Shown here piece by piece: positions 43,695 to 53,338 of a DNA stretch of 64,000 bases. The stretch is from JADGOV01 sp963814355 (GTDB lineage Bacteria > Actinomycetota > Actinomycetes > JADGOV01), in contig CAWFCZ010000006.1 in the NCBI GenBank assembly GCA_963814355.1, positions 1-64,000 on the forward strand, written 5' to 3'. Position numbers and translations under genes: made by a program. The notes beneath the pieces are model-generated. The model saw nothing but the letters and a program-made list of their open reading frames with translations, did no database searches and was not told the origin of the DNA. Each line of letters opens with the position of its first letter. Position 1 is the first letter of the stretch.

Positions 43695-46661
43695 GTGGTG
43701 GCCACCGACGACCCGTTCGGCGCGGCGCAGGTGCGCGCCCGGGTGTTGCGCGCCTGGGCCGCCTCGCCGGCCCGGTTCCGCGAGGACGCCAACGCCGAGG
43801 AGGAGTTGGCGCTCGGGCCGTACCGGTCCCGGCTGCTGATCGAGCTGGCGCAGAACGCGGCGGATGCCGCGCAGCGGGCCGGTACGCCCGGGCGGCTGCG
43901 ATTCACCCTGGCGGACCGGACGTTGATAGCGGCCAACACCGGCGCCCCGCTGGACGCCGGCGGCGTCGAGTCGCTGAGCACGCTGCGGGCCTCGGCGAAG
44001 CGGTCAGAGGCGACGACCGGGCGGTTCGGCGTCGGGTTCGCCGCCGTCCGGACGGTGAGCGACGCACCCGCCGTGCGGTCCAGGGCGGGCGGGGTCCGCT
44101 GGTCGCTGTCCGAAGGGCGCGAACTGCTGCAGGGCCTGCCGAGCGTGGCCGGCGAGTTGGCCCGGCGCGGCGACGCCGTCCCGCTGCTGCGGCTGCCGTT
44201 TCCCGACCCCACGCCGCCGCCGGCCGGTTACGACACCGCGGTGGTGTTGCCGCTGCGGGACGAGCCGGCCCTGGACGCGGTACGCCGCGAGCTGGCCGAA
44301 CTCGACCCGGTCCTACTGCTCAGCCTGCCGGCGCTGGCCGAGGTGGAGCTCGAAAGCCGCCGCATGACGGCCCGCAGGTCCGGCGCCCAGGTGCGCATCG
44401 ACGACGACGGTGAGCCCACCCACTGGCAACTGGCCGGCCGCGCCGGAGGGCTGGACCCGGGCCTGTTCAGCGACCGGCCGACGGAGGACCGCGACAGGCC
44501 CTTCTTCGACGTCTGCTGCGCGGTGCCGCTGAGCAGGCCGGGTCCGGACAGCGTTCCGGTGCCCCTGCCGTCCTCGGTGGCCGCCGTGCTGCGGGCGCCG
44601 ACGCTCACCGACGAGCCGCTGTCGCTGCCGGCCGTGCTGATCGGCAGCTGGCCGCTGGACTCCGGCCGCCGCCGGGTCGCACCCGGCCCGCTCGCCGACG
44701 CCGTGGTGACCCAGACGGCGCGGGCCTATGCCGAACTCGTCCGCGACCTGCCCGCCGACCCCGCGGTGCTGGATCTGGTACCGGCCGGGCTGGCGGCCGG
44801 TCAGGTGGACGCCGCGCTTCGGCGGGCCATCCTGGTGGAGCTGGCCGATACGCCGTTCCTGCCACTGGCCCAGGACCCGACGCTGACCGTACGGCCCCGC
44901 GACGCGGTCACCATCGACCTCGGCCCGGGCGCCACCGCCGTGCTGGCCGAGGTGCTGCCGAACCTGCTGCCGGCGCACTGGGCGGCCCGGACGGGTGCGC
45001 TTGCCGTCCTCGGGGTGCGCCGGCTAGGACTCGGCGAGGTGGTCGACGCCCTCGCCGGCCTGGACCGGCCCCCGGGTTGGTGGCGCCGGCTCTATCTCGC
45101 CCTCGCCGAGGCGCACCTCGGCGGCCCGGAACGCGACGCCCTCGGCGCGCTCCCCGTGCCGCTGGCCGACGGCCGGATGGTCCGAGGTCCCCGAGGTCTG
45201 CTGCTGCCCGCCGCCGGCCTCGATCCGGTGGCGATCGCGGCGCTGGAGTTGCGGGTGGTCCACCCGGACGCCGTCGCACCGGTGCTCCAGGTGCTCGGCG
45301 CCCGGCCCGCCACCCCCGCCTCGCTGCTGGCCGAGCCTCGGCTGCAGGCGGCGGTGGCCGCCTCGCTCGACGCGGAGGACCCCGAGCCGATCGCCGAGGC
45401 GGTGCTCGGGCTGGTCACGGCGGCCGGGATCGCGCCGGGGGAGTTGCCGTGGCTGGCCGACCTGGCGCTGCCGGCCGAGGACGGCGAGCTCTATCCGGCC
45501 GGCGAGCTGCTGCTGCCCGGCAGCGCTTTCGCCGCGGTGATCGCCGCAGACGCGCCGTTCGGCATCGCCGACGGCGATCTGATGAGCCGGTGCGGCGCGG
45601 AGGTGTTGCGGGCGGCCGGGGTGCTGGACGGCTTCGCGGTGCTCCGCGAGGTGGACGTACCGGTCGACCCGCAGGCGACCGAGCATGATCTCGACGGCGA
45701 GGCCGCCTGGCTCGGCCAGGTGCTCGACTGCCTGTCCGATACCGGTACGCACGCCCCGCCGGTGCTCAGCGAACTGGTCGCGGTCCGGGATCTGGAGCTG
45801 GTGGCCGCCGACGCCTGGGACGCCGCGCTGGGGCTGCTACCGCGCGCGCTGCTCACCGAACCGGCGCTGGTGGTGCTGCCCGACGGGCGGCGGGTCGCCG
45901 TGACGTCGTACACCCGGTGGTGGCTCGCCCACGCGCCGGTGCTGTCCGGCCGCCGCCCGGTCGACCTGGCCCTCGCCGGAAGCGAGCTGGCCGGGCTGTA
46001 CGACGAGGCGCCGGCCACGGCGGATCGGGAGCTGATGCTGGCGCTTGGCGTCCGATCCGATCTGGCCGGCGTGCTCGCCGAGCCGGGCGGGGCGGACGAG
46101 CTGCTGAGCCGACTCGCCGCGGACCGCCCGCTGAATCGTGACATGGTGCGGATGCTGCACGCCCGGTTGGCCGCGCACGTCACCGATGCCGGCCCTCCGG
46201 ACCGGGTCCGGGCGGTCCGCAACGGGGCGGCGGTGCCGGTGGGCCCCGGCGAGGCAGTGGTCGTGGACGCGCCGGACCTGCTGCCGTTGGTCGGGCCGCT
46301 GGCGGTGGTACCGGCGCCGCTCGCCGTGGCCGCCGACGTGGCCGACCTGCTCGACGTGCCGCTGGCCTCTGAGCTGGCCGCCTTCGCCGTCGTCTCAGGC
46401 GGGAGCATCGACGAGTGTGTTTTCGGCGCCTACCGTCGCCACGACCGGCTGCTGGTGGCCGACACCGCCGGCCGGCCGGTCGCGGTGCCGTGGCGGGTGC
46501 TCGACGGCGAGGCGCACGTCGACGCCGCCGCCGGCCCGGACGCGCTGGGTCGGGCGTTGGCCTGGCGGGACGGCCGGTGGGCGCAGCGCTGGCTTCGGGC
46601 GGCGGTGCTGCGAAACCCGGCGGCGGCGGGAGCCCTGGCGGCCGAGGGGGATCTGGACTGA
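43695..46661 (+). CDS. Sacsin/Hsp90-type GHKL ATPase, large protein
   Basis: This 988-residue soluble protein has an N-terminal GHKL ATP-binding domain of the sacsin kind (about 30-230). The N-box is IELAQNAADAAQRAG (N54, D57), followed by LIAANTGAPLDAGGVESLST and the G2 box TGRFGVGFAAVRTVSD. The remaining 750 residues are Leu/Ala/Asp-rich and have no recognisable catalytic motifs. They probably form the repeated sacsin-like scaffold. Such proteins are thought to act as chaperones. The GTG at 43695 follows the DUF3027 stop by two bases. High Leu-Pro content (for example ALLTEPALVVLPDGRRVAV) is normal for the family. Confidence 0.82.
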   Translation: MVATDDPFGAAQVRARVLRAWAASPARFREDANAEEELALGPYRSRLLIELAQNAADAAQRAGTPGRLRFTLADRTLIAANTGAPLDAGGVESLSTLRASAKRSEATTGRFGVGFAAVRTVSDAPAVRSRAGGVRWSLSEGRELLQGLPSVAGELARRGDAVPLLRLPFPDPTPPPAGYDTAVVLPLRDEPALDAVRRELAELDPVLLLSLPALAEVELESRRMTARRSGAQVRIDDDGEPTHWQLAGRAGGLDPGLFSDRPTEDRDRPFFDVCCAVPLSRPGPDSVPVPLPSSVAAVLRAPTLTDEPLSLPAVLIGSWPLDSGRRRVAPGPLADAVVTQTARAYAELVRDLPADPAVLDLVPAGLAAGQVDAALRRAILVELADTPFLPLAQDPTLTVRPRDAVTIDLGPGATAVLAEVLPNLLPAHWAARTGALAVLGVRRLGLGEVVDALAGLDRPPGWWRRLYLALAEAHLGGPERDALGALPVPLADGRMVRGPRGLLLPAAGLDPVAIAALELRVVHPDAVAPVLQVLGARPATPASLLAEPRLQAAVAASLDAEDPEPIAEAVLGLVTAAGIAPGELPWLADLALPAEDGELYPAGELLLPGSAFAAVIAADAPFGIADGDLMSRCGAEVLRAAGVLDGFAVLREVDVPVDPQATEHDLDGEAAWLGQVLDCLSDTGTHAPPVLSELVAVRDLELVAADAWDAALGLLPRALLTEPALVVLPDGRRVAVTSYTRWWLAHAPVLSGRRPVDLALAGSELAGLYDEAPATADRELMLALGVRSDLAGVLAEPGGADELLSRLAADRPLNRDMVRMLHARLAAHVTDAGPPDRVRAVRNGAAVPVGPGEAVVVDAPDLLPLVGPLAVVPAPLAVAADVADLLDVPLASELAAFAVVSGGSIDECVFGAYRRHDRLLVADTAGRPVAVPWRVLDGEAHVDAAAGPDALGRALAWRDGRWAQRWLRAAVLRNPAAAGALAAEGDLD

Positions 46662-46672
46662 CGTGCCCGGGG

Positions 46673-46876
46673 CTAACCCCGAGGCCGCTGCATGCGACGG
46701 GCGGCCGGAATGCCGATTCCTCCGAGCGCGATACCGCAGCCACAGATCGCCAGCCACCTGCTCGGCCCGCCGGAAACCAGAATGACGACCAGCGCCAGCG
46801 TGAACAGTGCCGTGCCGACCAACAGGACGGGCACCGCCGGGGTTTCCAGCGGCTGCAATTCGCGGTACTCCGGCAT
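46673..46876 (-). CDS. DUF2530 small membrane protein
   Basis: This 67-residue protein has two membrane helices (VLLVGTALFTLALVVILVSG and WLAICGCGIALGGIGI) and an N-terminal conserved segment MPEYRELQPLETPAVPV, the DUF2530 signature. It ends in a basic tail RRMQRPRG. It is encoded opposite its neighbours, between the sacsin-like gene and guaB3. Role is unknown. Confidence 0.8.
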   Translation of the reverse strand: MPEYRELQPLETPAVPVLLVGTALFTLALVVILVSGGPSRWLAICGCGIALGGIGIPAARRMQRPRG

Positions 46877-46992
46877 AGGAGCAACGGTAGCGCCCGGATC
46901 GGGCGGTAGACTCGTGTCTTTCCAGGTGACCCGGCGACTCCCCGAGGAGGCGCGGTTGTCGGCGTACCCGCTGCAGCGCGAGGAGGCATCCG

Positions 46993-48168
46993 GTGGCTGA
47001 GGTCGAGATCGGAATTGGCAAGACCGGACGTCGGGCGTACGGGTTCGACGATATCGCCATCGTGCCGTCGCGGCGGACCCGTGACCCCGAGGACGTCTCG
47101 ATCGCCTGGGACATCGACGCCTATCACTTCGAGCTGCCGCTGCTGGCCAGCGCCATGGACGGCGTGGTGTCGCCGCGCAGCGCCATCGAGGTCGGTCGCC
47201 TCGGCGGGCTCGGGGTGCTCAACCTGGAGGGGCTGTGGACCCGGTATGCCGACCCGGCGCCGATCCTGGCCGAGATCGCGACGCTGGACGACGCCACCGC
47301 GACCAAGCGGATGCAGGAGCTCTACGCCGAGCCGATCTCGCCGGAGCTCATCGGCCAGCGCATCTCCGAGATTTCCGCCGCCGGGGTGGTCACCGCGGCC
47401 AGCCTGACCCCGCAAAAGACCGAGCGGTACTACCGGGCCGTCCTGGAGGCCGGGGTGGACATCTTCGTCATCCAGGGCACGGTGGTCTCAGCCGAGCACC
47501 TCTCCTCCCGCTCCGAGCCGCTGAACCTCAAGAAGTTCATCGCCGAGCTGGACGTACCGGTGATCGTCGGCGGTTGTGCCTCCTTCTCCACCGCGCTGCA
47601 CCTGATGCGCACCGGCGCCGCCGGCCTGCTGGTCGGCGTCGGCCCCGGCCAGGCGTGCACCACCCGGGGTGTCTTGGGGGTAGGGGTGCCGATGGCCACC
47701 GCTATCGCGGACGCTGCCGGCGCGCGGGCCCGGTACCTGGATGAGTCCGGCGGCCGGTACGTGCACATCATCGCCGACGGCGGGATGCGGACCGGCGGGG
47801 ACATCGCCAAGGCGATCGCCTGCGGAGCCGACGCCGTCATGATCGGCTCGCCACTGGCCCGGGCGGTCGAGTCCCCCGGCCGGGGCTATCACTGGGGGAT
47901 GGCCACCTTCCACCCGGACCTGCCCCGCGGGACCCGGGTGCGGACCTCGACCCTCGGCACGCTCAAGGAGATACTGGTCGGCCCGGCGCCGGTCAACGAC
48001 GGCACCATGAACCTCTTCGGCGGCTTGCGTACCTCGATGGCGACGACCGGGTACGCAAACCTCAAGGAGTTCCAGCGCGCCGAAGTGATGGTGGCCCCGG
48101 CGTTGGCGACCGAAGGCAAGTCCATGCAGCGCTCCCAGGGGGTCGGCATGGGCGCCGGCACCGGCTGA
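46993..48168 (+). CDS. guaB3: GuaB3 family IMP dehydrogenase-related protein
   Basis: This 391-residue TIM-barrel protein is of the IMPDH/GMP reductase family without CBS domains. The catalytic Cys lies in GPGQACTTRGVLGVGVP. The phosphate loop reads HIIADGGMRTGGDIAKAIAC and the late segment GADAVMIGSPLARAVESPGR. The N-terminus VEIGIGKTGRRAYGFDDIAI is typical of actinobacterial GuaB3. The reaction has long been unclear; cyanobacterial GuaB3 is reported to act as GMP reductase. The GTG at 46993 has an AGGAGG site. guaB2 is not in the window. Confidence 0.9.
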   Translation: MAEVEIGIGKTGRRAYGFDDIAIVPSRRTRDPEDVSIAWDIDAYHFELPLLASAMDGVVSPRSAIEVGRLGGLGVLNLEGLWTRYADPAPILAEIATLDDATATKRMQELYAEPISPELIGQRISEISAAGVVTAASLTPQKTERYYRAVLEAGVDIFVIQGTVVSAEHLSSRSEPLNLKKFIAELDVPVIVGGCASFSTALHLMRTGAAGLLVGVGPGQACTTRGVLGVGVPMATAIADAAGARARYLDESGGRYVHIIADGGMRTGGDIAKAIACGADAVMIGSPLARAVESPGRGYHWGMATFHPDLPRGTRVRTSTLGTLKEILVGPAPVNDGTMNLFGGLRTSMATTGYANLKEFQRAEVMVAPALATEGKSMQRSQGVGMGAGTG

Positions 48169-48196
48169 GCGCGGGCCTTCAACGGAGTAGGGCAAA

Positions 48197-48493
48197 ATGC
48201 GGGTCATGGCGAACGCGGCTACTGGATCTGCTTCTCAGCGCGACCAGTCCTCGACCGAGCGACGGGTTTGGCTGGCGGCCTATCTGACGGTCGGCCTCGG
48301 CGCGATCGCGGCGGTCACCGCCTTCTGGCGCTCCGCGGACATGGTCGGGCTGGTGGTCGGGCTGCTCTCCCTGCTCACGGGCATGTACGCCCAGATGCTC
48401 TCCACCGAGACGAATCAGCGGTGGCTGGCCGTGGTCGGGGCCATCGCCGGCGGCTTCGGAATGGGGATGGGCATCGGGCACGGCGCCTTGTAA
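48197..48493 (+). CDS. Small two-helix membrane protein
   Basis: This 98-residue protein has a charged N-terminus (SQRDQSSTERRVWLAAYLTV) and three hydrophobic segments, about 32-48, 52-70 and 79-95 (WLAVVGAIAGGFGMGMGIGH). No family is recognised. The ATG at 48197 has a GGAG site; an ATG three codons later (48206) is possible. It follows guaB3 by 28 bases and may be its operon partner. Confidence 0.65.
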   Translation: MRVMANAATGSASQRDQSSTERRVWLAAYLTVGLGAIAAVTAFWRSADMVGLVVGLLSLLTGMYAQMLSTETNQRWLAVVGAIAGGFGMGMGIGHGAL

Positions 48494-48577
48494 CCCCGGC
48501 GAACAGACGGGGACGATGTCGAGCATGGTCTCGGCACCGCCGGGGTTGCCAACCTTCACGCTCGAGCGGGTCGGCAA

Positions 48578-49771
48578 TCATCGGCCCACCTCGCCGCCTT
48601 CGGTCATTACATCCAGCCCGTGCTCCGGGAAGATTGCCTTCCGGGTGGCCATGATGGCGCGGTCCACAGCTCGGGATGGGTTGCCGGCGCCCCACTGCCA
48701 CGGTTCGTAGCGCACCTCCGGTTGATCGTGCAGCGCGGCGATCACCGTCCGGCGGCTGAACGCCTGGGCGGTGGCAACCCACCCGGCCGGGGCAGCCAGC
48801 GGCAGCGCCACGCCGAGAACCTCACTCAGCGCGTGGCACCAGGCCCTCGGCACGACGCGGATCGGCTCGTAGCCTCCGCCGCCGAGAACCAGCCAACGAC
48901 CGTTGGCGACCTCGTGCGCCAGGCTGTGCAGGATCCGGTACGCCACCCGCATGCCGTCCACCGACAGCTCCAGGTTCGACATGATGTCCAGCCGGTGCCC
49001 ATCACAGCCGAGTTGGGTGAGCAGCACCTGCGGTTGGTACGCCCGCAGCAGCGGCGGGACGATGGCGGTGAACGCACGCAGCCAGCCGGCGTCCCCAGTC
49101 CCGCCCGGCAGCGCGACGTTGACGCTCGTCCCACGGGCGTCCCCCACACCAGTCTCCCCCGGAAATCCGGTCCCCGGCCACAGCGTGAGCCCGCTCTCGT
49201 GCAGGCTGATGGTGAGCACGCGGGGGTCGGCGTAGAAGGCGTGCTGCACGCCATCCCCATGGTGGGCGTCGAGGTCGATGTAGGCGACCCTTTCGGCACC
49301 GGCGGCGAGCAGCTCGGCGAGGGCCGCCGCGCCGTCGTTGTAGACGCAGAAGCCGCTGGCGCGCGCCGGCATGGCATGATGCAGGCCGCCCTGCAGGTTG
49401 ACCGCGTGCTCCGCCGCCCCATGCCACACCGCCTGCGCCGCCGCAACACTCGCGCCGGCGATGGCGGCTGCTGCCTGGTGCATACCCGGGAAGATCGGGT
49501 TGTCCGCGGAACCCAGCCCGAACGACGGCGCCGACACTCCCCCCGACGCCCTGCGGACGGCCCGAATGTAGGCCGGGGTGTGCACCCGGGCGAGCTGCTC
49601 ATCATCCGCCGGCCCGGCGACCAGAACCCGGATCTCGGGCCTGTCGAAGAGCGCCAGCGCCCTGGCCAGGGCCAGCGTCAGCTCGAGCCGCAACGGGCGC
49701 ATTGGGTGGCCCATTCCGAAGTCGTACGTCGTGGCGCGCTCGTCCCAGAACACCCTGCAACTGCAGCCCAT
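48578..49771 (-). CDS. acuC: AcuC-like class I deacetylase
   Basis: This 397-residue protein has the arginase/deacetylase fold. The active-site His pair is in LQGGLHHAMPARASGFCVYN. Zinc ligands are in IDLDAHHGDGVQHAFY and later QLGCDGHRLD. The catalytic Tyr region is GGGGYEPIRVVPRAWCHAL. Bacterial AcuC removes acetyl groups from acetyl-CoA synthetase and so activates it. The length fits the family. It is a single gene, convergent with the small membrane protein. Confidence 0.9.
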   Translation of the reverse strand: MGCSCRVFWDERATTYDFGMGHPMRPLRLELTLALARALALFDRPEIRVLVAGPADDEQLARVHTPAYIRAVRRASGGVSAPSFGLGSADNPIFPGMHQAAAAIAGASVAAAQAVWHGAAEHAVNLQGGLHHAMPARASGFCVYNDGAAALAELLAAGAERVAYIDLDAHHGDGVQHAFYADPRVLTISLHESGLTLWPGTGFPGETGVGDARGTSVNVALPGGTGDAGWLRAFTAIVPPLLRAYQPQVLLTQLGCDGHRLDIMSNLELSVDGMRVAYRILHSLAHEVANGRWLVLGGGGYEPIRVVPRAWCHALSEVLGVALPLAAPAGWVATAQAFSRRTVIAALHDQPEVRYEPWQWGAGNPSRAVDRAIMATRKAIFPEHGLDVMTEGGEVGR

Positions 49772-49902
49772 GGCTAACGCCCCGGTGCTGGGAGCCGGCA
49801 GGCAGGTGGGCGGGCGACCGGGTGGACCAGAGTGGCCGGAAAGGCGGCCGGCGACCGGTTCGACCTCACCTCGCAGGGAGTCACGCCGCGAACTCGCATT
49901 CT

Positions 49903-50448
49903 CTACGGGTTGCAGCGCTCATGCGCGCGCGTTGGGACGAGGGCGGAGCGGGATTCGCCGTATCGGATTAGCTGGCTGATCTCGACACACCGTTGCAGCG
50001 TGCGGACGGGTGCAGGCGTGAGCCGACGGGCCGCGGCGGCGAGGCCGACGGAAACCGGGGCCTCGGCCGGTGGCCGATCCCCGATGTCGCGCGCAGGTTG
50101 ATCACGCGGAGCGATCTGTTGGTGCGGCCCGCTCCCTGGGAGAGGCGCGACCGCGCCGGGTGCGTGGGCCGCCGGACGGACGGTCGCGGCCGGCTCTTCC
50201 CGCTCGGTCCTGGCGCTGGTGGCGACTGGTGCCGTTCGGCCCGGCCCGCACCGCCCCCTCAAGGCGTCGGTGTCGGCGCTGGCCGCCCGGGCGTCGGCCT
50301 CGCTCTGCCCTTTCGCCTCGGCCCGCTGCAGTTGTCCCTCGGCGGTGAGCGCCTTGTTGGCAGTCACCGTTCCGGCGAGCTCTTTAACCTTGCCGCTCAA
50401 GGAGTTTCTGAGGCCCGCGCGGGCCTCGATCGGCGCTTCTTGGCTCAT
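49903..50448 (-). CDS. CsbD/Mab-like stress protein with odd C-terminal extension
   Basis: The ATG at 50448 has a GAGGGAC site and opens MSQEAPIEARAGLRNSLSGK. Residues about 17-60 (KVKELAGTVTANKALTAEGQ, then LQRAEAKGQSEADARAA) are the CsbD/microaggregate-binding helical unit, induced by stress in relatives. After ADTDALRG the frame continues as 115 residues of Arg/Pro/Ala-rich sequence without helical heptads. This may be read-through after a frameshift rather than true protein. The natural protein could end soon after residue 65. It is divergent from the tetR gene; the palindrome between them may control both. Confidence 0.6.
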   Translation of the reverse strand: MSQEAPIEARAGLRNSLSGKVKELAGTVTANKALTAEGQLQRAEAKGQSEADARAASADTDALRGRCGPGRTAPVATSARTEREEPAATVRPAAHAPGAVAPLPGSGPHQQIAPRDQPARDIGDRPPAEAPVSVGLAAAARRLTPAPVRTLQRCVEISQLIRYGESRSALVPTRAHERCNP

Positions 50449-50627
50449 AACAGTCCCTCGGATGTTGGGATCGGGAACCACCTGGCGTGGTCATCGGTAG
50501 TGTGCTGTCGGTGGCTCGGCACGAGGGGGAGGAGGGCAGGCCGCCAACTCCGCTCCCACGTAGCCGCATCGTTCCCCGTGGTAGCCCTTGGCGGCGCGGC
50601 CAAGCCGGCCGCTGCCTTCGCTGATCT

Positions 50628-50644
50628 ATCTTACGTCGTAAGAT
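50628..50644. promoter_or_regulatory. 17-bp perfect palindrome, TetR-type operator
   Basis: The sequence atcttacgtcgtaagat is perfectly symmetric about its centre. It lies 20 bases before the tetR start, between two divergent genes. AT-rich arms in a GC-rich genome and this spacing are typical of an autoregulatory TetR operator. Confidence 0.75.
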
Positions 50645-50663
50645 TACATATCTCTCGCCGGAG

Positions 50664-51422
50664 ATGCAATGGATCCAGACGACGATCACCAACAGTTCGG
50701 CCGACCAACCAGCGAAGGGTGACAGCCAGGTGCCGGTCCCGCCCCGCCGCGGCGCAACCGGTGGCGCCGCGCGGCCGATGGCCGGGTTGACCAGGGAGCG
50801 GATACTGACCGCCGCCCTGGAGATCGTCGACGCCGACGGTGTGGACGCGCTGTCGATGCGCCGCCTCGGCCGGGCTTTGTCGCGGGAGGCCATGACGCTC
50901 TACCACTACGCGCCGGCGAAGGCGGCCCTCCTCGACGGGATCACCGAACTGCTTTTCACGCAGCTCACCGTCGACCCGGGCGCCGCCGATTGGGAATCCG
51001 AGCTGCATCGCGTCGCCGGCGCGTTTCGAGCGATCGCTCTGCGCCACCCGAACGTCGCGGCGCTGCTCGTCACCCGGCCGCTGGCCACCCCGCTCGGGCT
51101 CCGCCCCACCGGCGTCCTCCGGCCGGTGGAGGACCTGCTCACCCTTCTCGTCCGGGCCGGGTTCGCCGGCGCCGACGCCGTGAACGCCTACCGGCTGTTC
51201 TTCTCATTCCTCAACGGCCACATCCTCGACGAGATGCAGAAGCTCGTCGACGACCCGGATGAGACCGACGACCTGCTCCGCCTGGGACTCCACCGCCTTC
51301 CCCCCCAGCAGTTTCCCCAACTCCGCGCCCTGGCCCCCGCGTTCACGGCCTACGACGGCCAGTCCCAACTCGACACCGGCATCAACCTCCTCCTCACCGG
51401 CCTTCGGGCCCGGCTGGGTTAG
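50664..51422 (+). CDS. TetR/AcrR-family repressor
   Basis: This repressor of up to 252 residues has a DNA-binding helix-turn-helix at about 42-88 (LTRERILTAALEIVDADGVD, ALSMRRLGRALSREAMTLYH). The C-terminal ligand domain is of the tetracycline-repressor type (LRHPNVAALLVTRPLATPLG, FFSFLNGHILDEMQKL). The ATG at 50664 gives a 40-residue unstructured head; a GTG at 50730 is an alternative start. The effector is unknown. The palindrome upstream suggests autoregulation and control of the divergent CsbD-like gene. Confidence 0.82.
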   Translation: MQWIQTTITNSSADQPAKGDSQVPVPPRRGATGGAARPMAGLTRERILTAALEIVDADGVDALSMRRLGRALSREAMTLYHYAPAKAALLDGITELLFTQLTVDPGAADWESELHRVAGAFRAIALRHPNVAALLVTRPLATPLGLRPTGVLRPVEDLLTLLVRAGFAGADAVNAYRLFFSFLNGHILDEMQKLVDDPDETDDLLRLGLHRLPPQQFPQLRALAPAFTAYDGQSQLDTGINLLLTGLRARLG

Positions 51423-51802
51423 GCGGCCCCGCGTTTTCGGAATGGCCGCCGGTCATCGGCATCCCTGCACGGCCTGGTCGCGCTTCGGCACTGTGGGTCC
51501 GGGGTTCGCCGGTGAGCGTCAGCTGGGTGGGGCCGCCGGACGGTATCCGCAGGTGGGTCACCCGCGCGTTGCGACGTACACCCGCGGGTCGCCGCCACGC
51601 CGCCGGTCACGAACTCCAATAGGGGCCTCCGGGTGGTGCGCCACCCCACTCCATCCGCCCGCCCCAGCCGTCGACGAAGTCGAACAGCGTCCGACCACAG
51701 CCGATCGCGCCGTGATTGCGGGAAGGATTGCGCCCCGTGTGCCAGGGGAATGCTGGGTCTCGCGTCGCCCGCCGACGATCGACTCGCGGGGTGACGCGCG
51801 CC
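51423..51802. other. Intergenic, no gene recognised
   Basis: The stretch lies between convergent tetR and monooxygenase genes. Frames on either strand are GC-driven and lack ribosome sites. No perfect hairpin terminator was found. Confidence 0.4.
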
Positions 51803-53338
51803 TCAGAAAACCAGGAAGCTCGGTGCTGCCCCGCAGAGTTCTGCGACGTCGCGGCTGGCCCGTAGAACGGTGAAGTCCGGTCGCACCAGCGCGGCGGCAG
51901 CGTTGCCGTCTGCGAGCCACTCGGACAGGGACGAGCCGGGTTGAACCTCGAGCACCTCGGTCTGGCGGCTGGCCAGTTGTGCCCGCTGTTGGGGTGAGAG
52001 CGGTGCGGCGGTGACGAGCACGAACCCACTGCCGGTCGCCTCGTCGTACCGGATGTCATCGGCCACGAGCGCGTTGGGGCACAGCCGTCCGTTGAGCGAC
52101 CCGCGGAGTGATCGTCGCTCCACCAGGCCGGACCGAGTCAGCGGTGGCGTCTCGCCGTCGAGGAGGCGGTTCCGCAGGCCCGGTACCCAGTGCAGGCGCG
52201 GCGCGATCAGCTGCCTCAGCGCGTCCCCGGCGCGGCCGCCTCGGGTCATGGACAGGCCGGCGAGCTTGGCAAGCCGGATCATGGCTCGGGCGTGTGGCTT
52301 GCGCTCCACCTCGTAGGTGTCGAGCAACGACTCGCGCAGGTCCCCGGAGAGTACGCCGGCGATTTTCCAGCTGAGGTTCATGGCGTCGCGGATACCGGCG
52401 CAGAGGCCCTGGCCGATGAACGGCGGGGTGAGGTGGGCGGCGTCACCGAGGAGGAAGACATTGCGGTCCCGCCAGCGGTCGGCAAGCTGCGCCCGGAAGT
52501 GGTACTCCGCGACCCGCACCAGCTGGAGCTGGTCGCATGGGATCCCCTCGACCCACGGTCCGATAAGGGGTTGGACGGCTTCGATGGACTCGAAGTCGGC
52601 TGCGGTCTCGCCTTCGAGGAGGCGGAACTCCCAGCGGTAGCGGGTGTCCCCGATGCGCATGTAGGTGGCCGCGCGCTCGGGATCGCAGACCTGGTGCACG
52701 CCCTCCCACTGATCGAGCGCGACCCCGCTGGCCACGTCGATCACCAGCCAGCGTTGCTCGAACTTGAGGTCCTCCATGGTCGAGCCGATCGCCGTCCGGA
52801 CCACGCTGTTGGCTCCATCGCAGCCCAGGACGTAGCTGGCGAGCACGGACTCGGCGTCGCCGGTGAGCCGGTCGGTGAAGTCCACCTGAACTCTGGCCTG
52901 GCCGTCTTGGGCGATGTCGGTGACCTCGACGTTCCCACGCAGCCTGACCGTGGACTGGTCCTTGAGGTTGGTGCGCATCAGGTGCTCGAGGTCGGGCTGG
53001 TCGAACATGTTGGCCCTGGGGTGCCCGTGCCGGCCGTGGTCGCCCGCCCGGTCGAACACCGCGAACACCCGGTGGTTCCGGTCGATCAGCTGCAGCCCGC
53101 GGGTGGGCCGGGACACGGCGGCGAACTGCTCGCCGATGCCGAGGCGTACCAGGATCCGGTAGATCTCGTCGTCGAGGTGCACGGCCCGCGGCTGGGGGTA
53201 GACCCCGTCCCAGCGGTCCAGGACGAGGCAGTCGACGCCGTACTGGCCGAGCAGGGTGGCGGCGGTGGCGCCGACCGGGCCGGCCCCGACGATGACGACG
53301 GGGATCGGGCCGGCGCTGATGTGCTGAGAACGGTTCAT
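51803..53338 (-). CDS. FAD-dependent aromatic monooxygenase (MhpA-like)
   Basis: This class A flavoprotein hydroxylase has 511 residues from the ATG at 53338, chosen because the FAD fold then starts near the N-terminus. The FAD motif is VVIVGAGPVGATAATLLGQY. The second motif reads VLGCDGANSVVR and the GD motif NVFLLGDAAHLTPPFIGQG. The substrate part resembles 3-(3-hydroxyphenyl)propionate and polyketide hydroxylases (QPRAVHLDDEIYRILVRLGI). The C-terminal thioredoxin-like domain (about 410-511) is also present. It uses NAD(P)H and oxygen. The substrate is not predictable. The start overlaps a small upstream frame. Confidence 0.85.
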   Translation of the reverse strand: MNRSQHISAGPIPVVIVGAGPVGATAATLLGQYGVDCLVLDRWDGVYPQPRAVHLDDEIYRILVRLGIGEQFAAVSRPTRGLQLIDRNHRVFAVFDRAGDHGRHGHPRANMFDQPDLEHLMRTNLKDQSTVRLRGNVEVTDIAQDGQARVQVDFTDRLTGDAESVLASYVLGCDGANSVVRTAIGSTMEDLKFEQRWLVIDVASGVALDQWEGVHQVCDPERAATYMRIGDTRYRWEFRLLEGETAADFESIEAVQPLIGPWVEGIPCDQLQLVRVAEYHFRAQLADRWRDRNVFLLGDAAHLTPPFIGQGLCAGIRDAMNLSWKIAGVLSGDLRESLLDTYEVERKPHARAMIRLAKLAGLSMTRGGRAGDALRQLIAPRLHWVPGLRNRLLDGETPPLTRSGLVERRSLRGSLNGRLCPNALVADDIRYDEATGSGFVLVTAAPLSPQQRAQLASRQTEVLEVQPGSSLSEWLADGNAAAALVRPDFTVLRASRDVAELCGAAPSFLVF

